Of a stretch of 64,000 nucleotides of DNA, positions 61,017-64,000 are shown piece after piece (within the stretch, counting starts at the first letter, position 1; each line of letters starts with the position of its first letter). Source of the stretch: Pararobbsia alpina. GTDB taxonomy: Bacteria > Pseudomonadota > Gammaproteobacteria > Burkholderiales > Burkholderiaceae. A program made the position numbers and the translations under genes. The stretch lies in the NCBI RefSeq assembly GCF_902859895.1, contig NZ_CADIKM010000011.1, forward strand, positions 87,900-151,899. The letters are read 5' to 3'. The notes under the pieces are model-generated. The model saw only the letters and a list, made by a program, of their open reading frames with translations. It did not search any database and was not told the DNA's origin.

Positions 61017-64000
61017 TAGTTCACCTTGATCGTAATGCTGCGTGGGACTTTCCCAGGACTAGCCCCTGATGTTCGTGTGCCGCCGTTGATGATGACTTTG
61101 TCAACCCCATATTGTTGACCCAAAGCGCGGGCGATATTCCTCAGTTGACTAATGCTGCTCGATCCGGCTCCAGGGCCATCGATGTGCATTCCGCTCAATA
61201 TGAGTTGATTTCCGCTCCGCGTCATTTCCGTCACGACTGAAAGATCTCCGCTCGCCCCAGGTATGTTGAACTGGTAGATGTTTCCATCTTGCTCTACGAG
61301 CTTAACGCTGTTTATGGCAGCAGCTTCGTTCGCCGCCTTTCCTCCCACAGTCGCTGCTCCAGCCACCGCCGCGCCAGTGCCCGCAGGCATCGCACCGCCC
61401 GCCGCGATCTCGCCGATGGCGATACCCGCGTGATTGGCACACAGCACTGGATTGATCACGCACGCTTCGATGGCGGCCGCCGTGCCCGCTACAACCGCAG
61501 GAGCGGCCGCGAGCCCGCCCGTGATCACGCCAGCCGTCACAAGTCCGACAGTCGGATTGGCCACCGCCCCCGGCAACGCCAGTTGCTCAGGTGTCAGCGA
61601 CCCATTCGCGTTTCCATTGAGCAACGGATTTTTGTATTCCGCATGTGTCGCCGTGAAGAGGCTCCCGGCATATTGCGTGATGTACTGTGCCGCCGTCGCA
61701 TCGTAGCCCGGGCCGCTCGCGGCCGCCTGGTCGACCCGGATGTAGCCGTTGGCCAGCAAGATCTGCTGGGCCTGATCCGACGTGATCGACCGGCCGGTCT
61801 TGCCCTCGTAGAACTGCGCAAACGTCTTGGCGTTGTCCTTCGCCCATTGCCGCTCATCCGGATGGAGCTGCCGGTTGAAGCGATCAACACTGTAGGCCGA
61901 GAACCCGCCCGCCTCACCGCCAACGGCTGCCCCCGCGCTCGTCGCAATTACGTTCGCCACGATGTTGCCGAGCGCCCGGTCGGTCGTGGCGTTGCCGGTC
62001 GGACTGGCGTCAGCGATCGCGCCGCTCAGCTCGTTCAGCTTGCCCGCTGCGAGCGACGCGATGCCCGCGCCTGCCGCTCCCGCTGCACCCTCCATTGCGC
62101 TGCCGCCGCCGAGCCCAGTCACCAGCGCCGCACCCGCTGCCTGCATCATGGCGCGATTTGCGCCGCCCTCCTTCCATGCGTCAGCGGTCGCCGTGTCGCC
62201 CGCGGCTATGGCTTCGTTCATCTTCGATTCGGCATAGTCGCCAACGCGACGTGACACGGCTTCACCCGCCGCGCTCGCGGCCGCCATCAGGTCGGCCTGA
62301 TTGTTCAGCAGGGTATTGACGTCCGGCGTTTTCGCGACCGTCCCGTTCGCGTTCGACGTATCGCGGTTCAGGCTCGCCACGTCCTGCGTCTGGTGCGCCG
62401 TGTCCGTCACGTTGATCGTGCCAGTGCTGATGCCACTTTGCGTCATTGCGCTGGCGCGGCCGCTGTCGTTCTGGCTGAGCATCGGTGCAGCGCCGCCGGC
62501 ATTCGTCCCGGACGACGCGCCGTGCGTGCTGTAATTTGCGCCACCATCGCCCGTTGTTGCGCCTGCGCTGAATCCACCTGAGTGCGCGTTGTAACTCGAA
62601 CTGTTTGCAACATCGGAGAAGGACAGCGTGCCCGTCGAAAGCATGTTCTTCGACGCGTCCGCCTCGCTCGTGATCACCGAGCCCTTGAGATCCGTGTTGC
62701 CTGGACGTTGATGTTGAACCCGTTCGAACCGGCCTGAATGCCGGCCTGTTCATTGACGCCCGCATAGCGGCCGCTCGCGCTGCCACTGGTGTGGCTGAAG
62801 CTCGCACTGCCGCCGCCCTGGCTGATGCTGAAGCCTCCGCCCGAGCTTTCCTGATCGGCACGGCTGGTCGCCGTGTCCTGCACGCTCGCGATGGTCAGGT
62901 TGCCGCCGATGTCGGCCGTCACCTGCTTGCCGCTCACGTGCGCGCCGATGAGGTTCGTGTCGCCACCCGAGACAATCTGCACGCTGTTCGCGCCCTTGAC
63001 GTGCGTGTCGTTTTGCATCGTCGCGTCGCTGTTGTCGTCGCCGTGCGCCTTCGACCTCGACGCCGATACACCCAAGCCCTGCGTGCCATACGACACCCCG
63101 ACACTTGCGCTGCTCGACACGTTCGTGCTGCGCGTCGAATCGGTATCGGTCGTGTTAACGAGATTGACTTGATTGCTGGCCGCAAGCAGCACGTCGTTTG
63201 CCTTGACATTCGAGCCCGCAATCGTCACGTTGCCGCTGGCGGCGCTGTCGCGAGATGCGCCGTTAGTCGGCGCGCCGTGACCCGTTGCCACGAACGCGGC
63301 CGTGCCACCCGCGGTGACCGACGCACCCTTGTTCGTGGTCGAATCTTCGGCGAACGTGCTCTTGCTGTGGCTGCTGCCATAGCTCAGCTCGATCTTCGCT
63401 TCAGGTGTTTGTCCGTTCGCCAGGGCGCCAGCCGCGGCGCCGCCCGTACCGACCATATCGACCGCGCCGCTGGCTGCGGCCATCCCATGCAGTGCGGCCG
63501 CGCCGCTGTCCTGACTGCGGCTTGCCGCGTGCGCCTGGTCCACCGTGTTCGACAGCGCATCAAGGACAGGGGCTTTCAGCGCGAGCGTGAAGCCGCTTTG
63601 CTTCACCTCATGCGTCTCGTCGTGGTGCATCGTGTCGGCCGCCGCATCGATCGTCACGTTCGCGCCCGTGCCGCTCACGTCTTTCGCCGCGATCAGGTCG
63701 CTACCGCTCACGTGCAGCTCATCGCCCGCCGCGATGTTCAGGTTGCCGTTCAGCGAGCCGATCGTGCTGCCGATGTGCGTCACCCGCGAGGTGTTCGACC
63801 TGTCGGTTTGCGTCTTGCTACCCACTGAAATGCCGATCCCGCCGCTCGTACCCACACCCGATTCGTGTTTCTGATAGGCGCTCGACGTGGTTTGCGTATC
63901 CTGCGAGGTCGTGATCTTGACGTTGCCGTCTGCCGCGAGCTTCACGTCGTGGGTGCCGACGACCGTGGCGCCCCGGACCGTCAGATCCCGATCGGCGCGG
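61016..64000 (-). pseudogene. cdiA: cdiA, contact-dependent inhibition toxin, 3' part with frameshift (5' end outside window)
   Basis: The minus strand is open from the window end to 62674, with haemagglutinin-type repeats ('NVTIDAAADTMHHDETHEVK', 'DVLLAASNQVNLVNTTDTDS') and ends 'NGFNINVQ' followed by a wrong frame. Near 62700 one base is missing: adding it joins 'NGFNINVQ' to 'GNTDLKGSVITSEAD' and the frame then runs to 61016 (553 residues from 62677). That part contains the pre-toxin helical region ('ALVTGLGGGSAMEGAAGAAG', 'NELSGAIADASPTGNATTDR', 'YSVDRFNRQLHPDERQWAKD') and a ~110-residue C-terminal toxin of unknown class ending 'GKVPRSITIKVN'. Neither VENN nor an (E/Q)LYN junction was spotted. 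The frameshift would prevent toxin delivery unless it is a sequencing error. Confidence 0.85.

Noticed and set aside
1..64000. tRNA, rRNA, CRISPR, transposase or integrase genes
   Set aside because: Looked for throughout by eye; none convincing. Absence by eye is not proof for small RNAs.

Overview
The window is high-GC, densely coded DNA, most likely from a soil or plant-associated member of the Burkholderiales (Paraburkholderia / Caballeronia type). The reasons are protein style, Burkholderia-type CdiA sequence, many small catabolic operons and many sugar ABC transporters. No rRNA, tRNA, CRISPR array or complete insertion sequence was seen.

Layout. 1-4.7 kb: end of an AI-2E-type transporter, then a GH63-like and a GH13 glycoside hydrolase pair. 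4.8-10 kb: DUF2322 protein, methyltransferase, a tiny motility-like protein, a chemoreceptor and an MHYT-GGDEF-EAL c-di-GMP protein. 10-18.3 kb: a decayed ArsR regulator beside an Old Yellow Enzyme, a DeoR regulator, an SDR, a Ser-rich cysteine-free protein, a toxin-antitoxin-like pair whose first gene is frameshifted, a hybrid histidine kinase and a cheB 3' remnant.

18.3-32 kb is an acid-sugar island. DenD (D-erythronate) and LtnD/OtnI (L-threonate) should converge on 3-oxo-tetronate, which OtnK and OtnC convert to DHAP. It also carries a CRP-type regulator, a ribose-type ABC transporter, a GntR/FadR regulator, an amidase and an Asp/Glu-racemase-family protein. Three matching TGTGA-N6-TCACA-type palindromes sit in front of the transporter, the epimerase-like gene and the amidase/gntR pair, and the regulator has the CRP recognition residues.

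32-41.6 kb is housekeeping and accessory genes: antiporter, iron-permease-like protein, response regulator, lipoprotein, SDR, acetyltransferase, glutathione reductase, MetX-like hydrolase, a lipid-flippase-like membrane protein and a glycosyltransferase. 42-48 kb is a LacI-controlled alpha-galactoside operon: two permeases, binding protein and a GH4 MelA-like enzyme, with twin operators and no ATPase. 48-52 kb holds an ECF sigma/anti-sigma pair, cytochrome b561 and a processive glycosyltransferase. 52.5-59.1 kb is a DeoR-controlled, translationally coupled operon (ABC importer, PfkB tagatose-kinase-like enzyme, GatZ-like protein) that suggests tagatose use.

59.4-64 kb, on the minus strand, is the 3' end of a contact-dependent inhibition locus. 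The cdiA gene is broken by a one-base frameshift. It is followed by a cognate-looking immunity gene, a lone barstar-type immunity gene, and a decayed orphan CdiA-CT toxin fragment with its own intact immunity gene.
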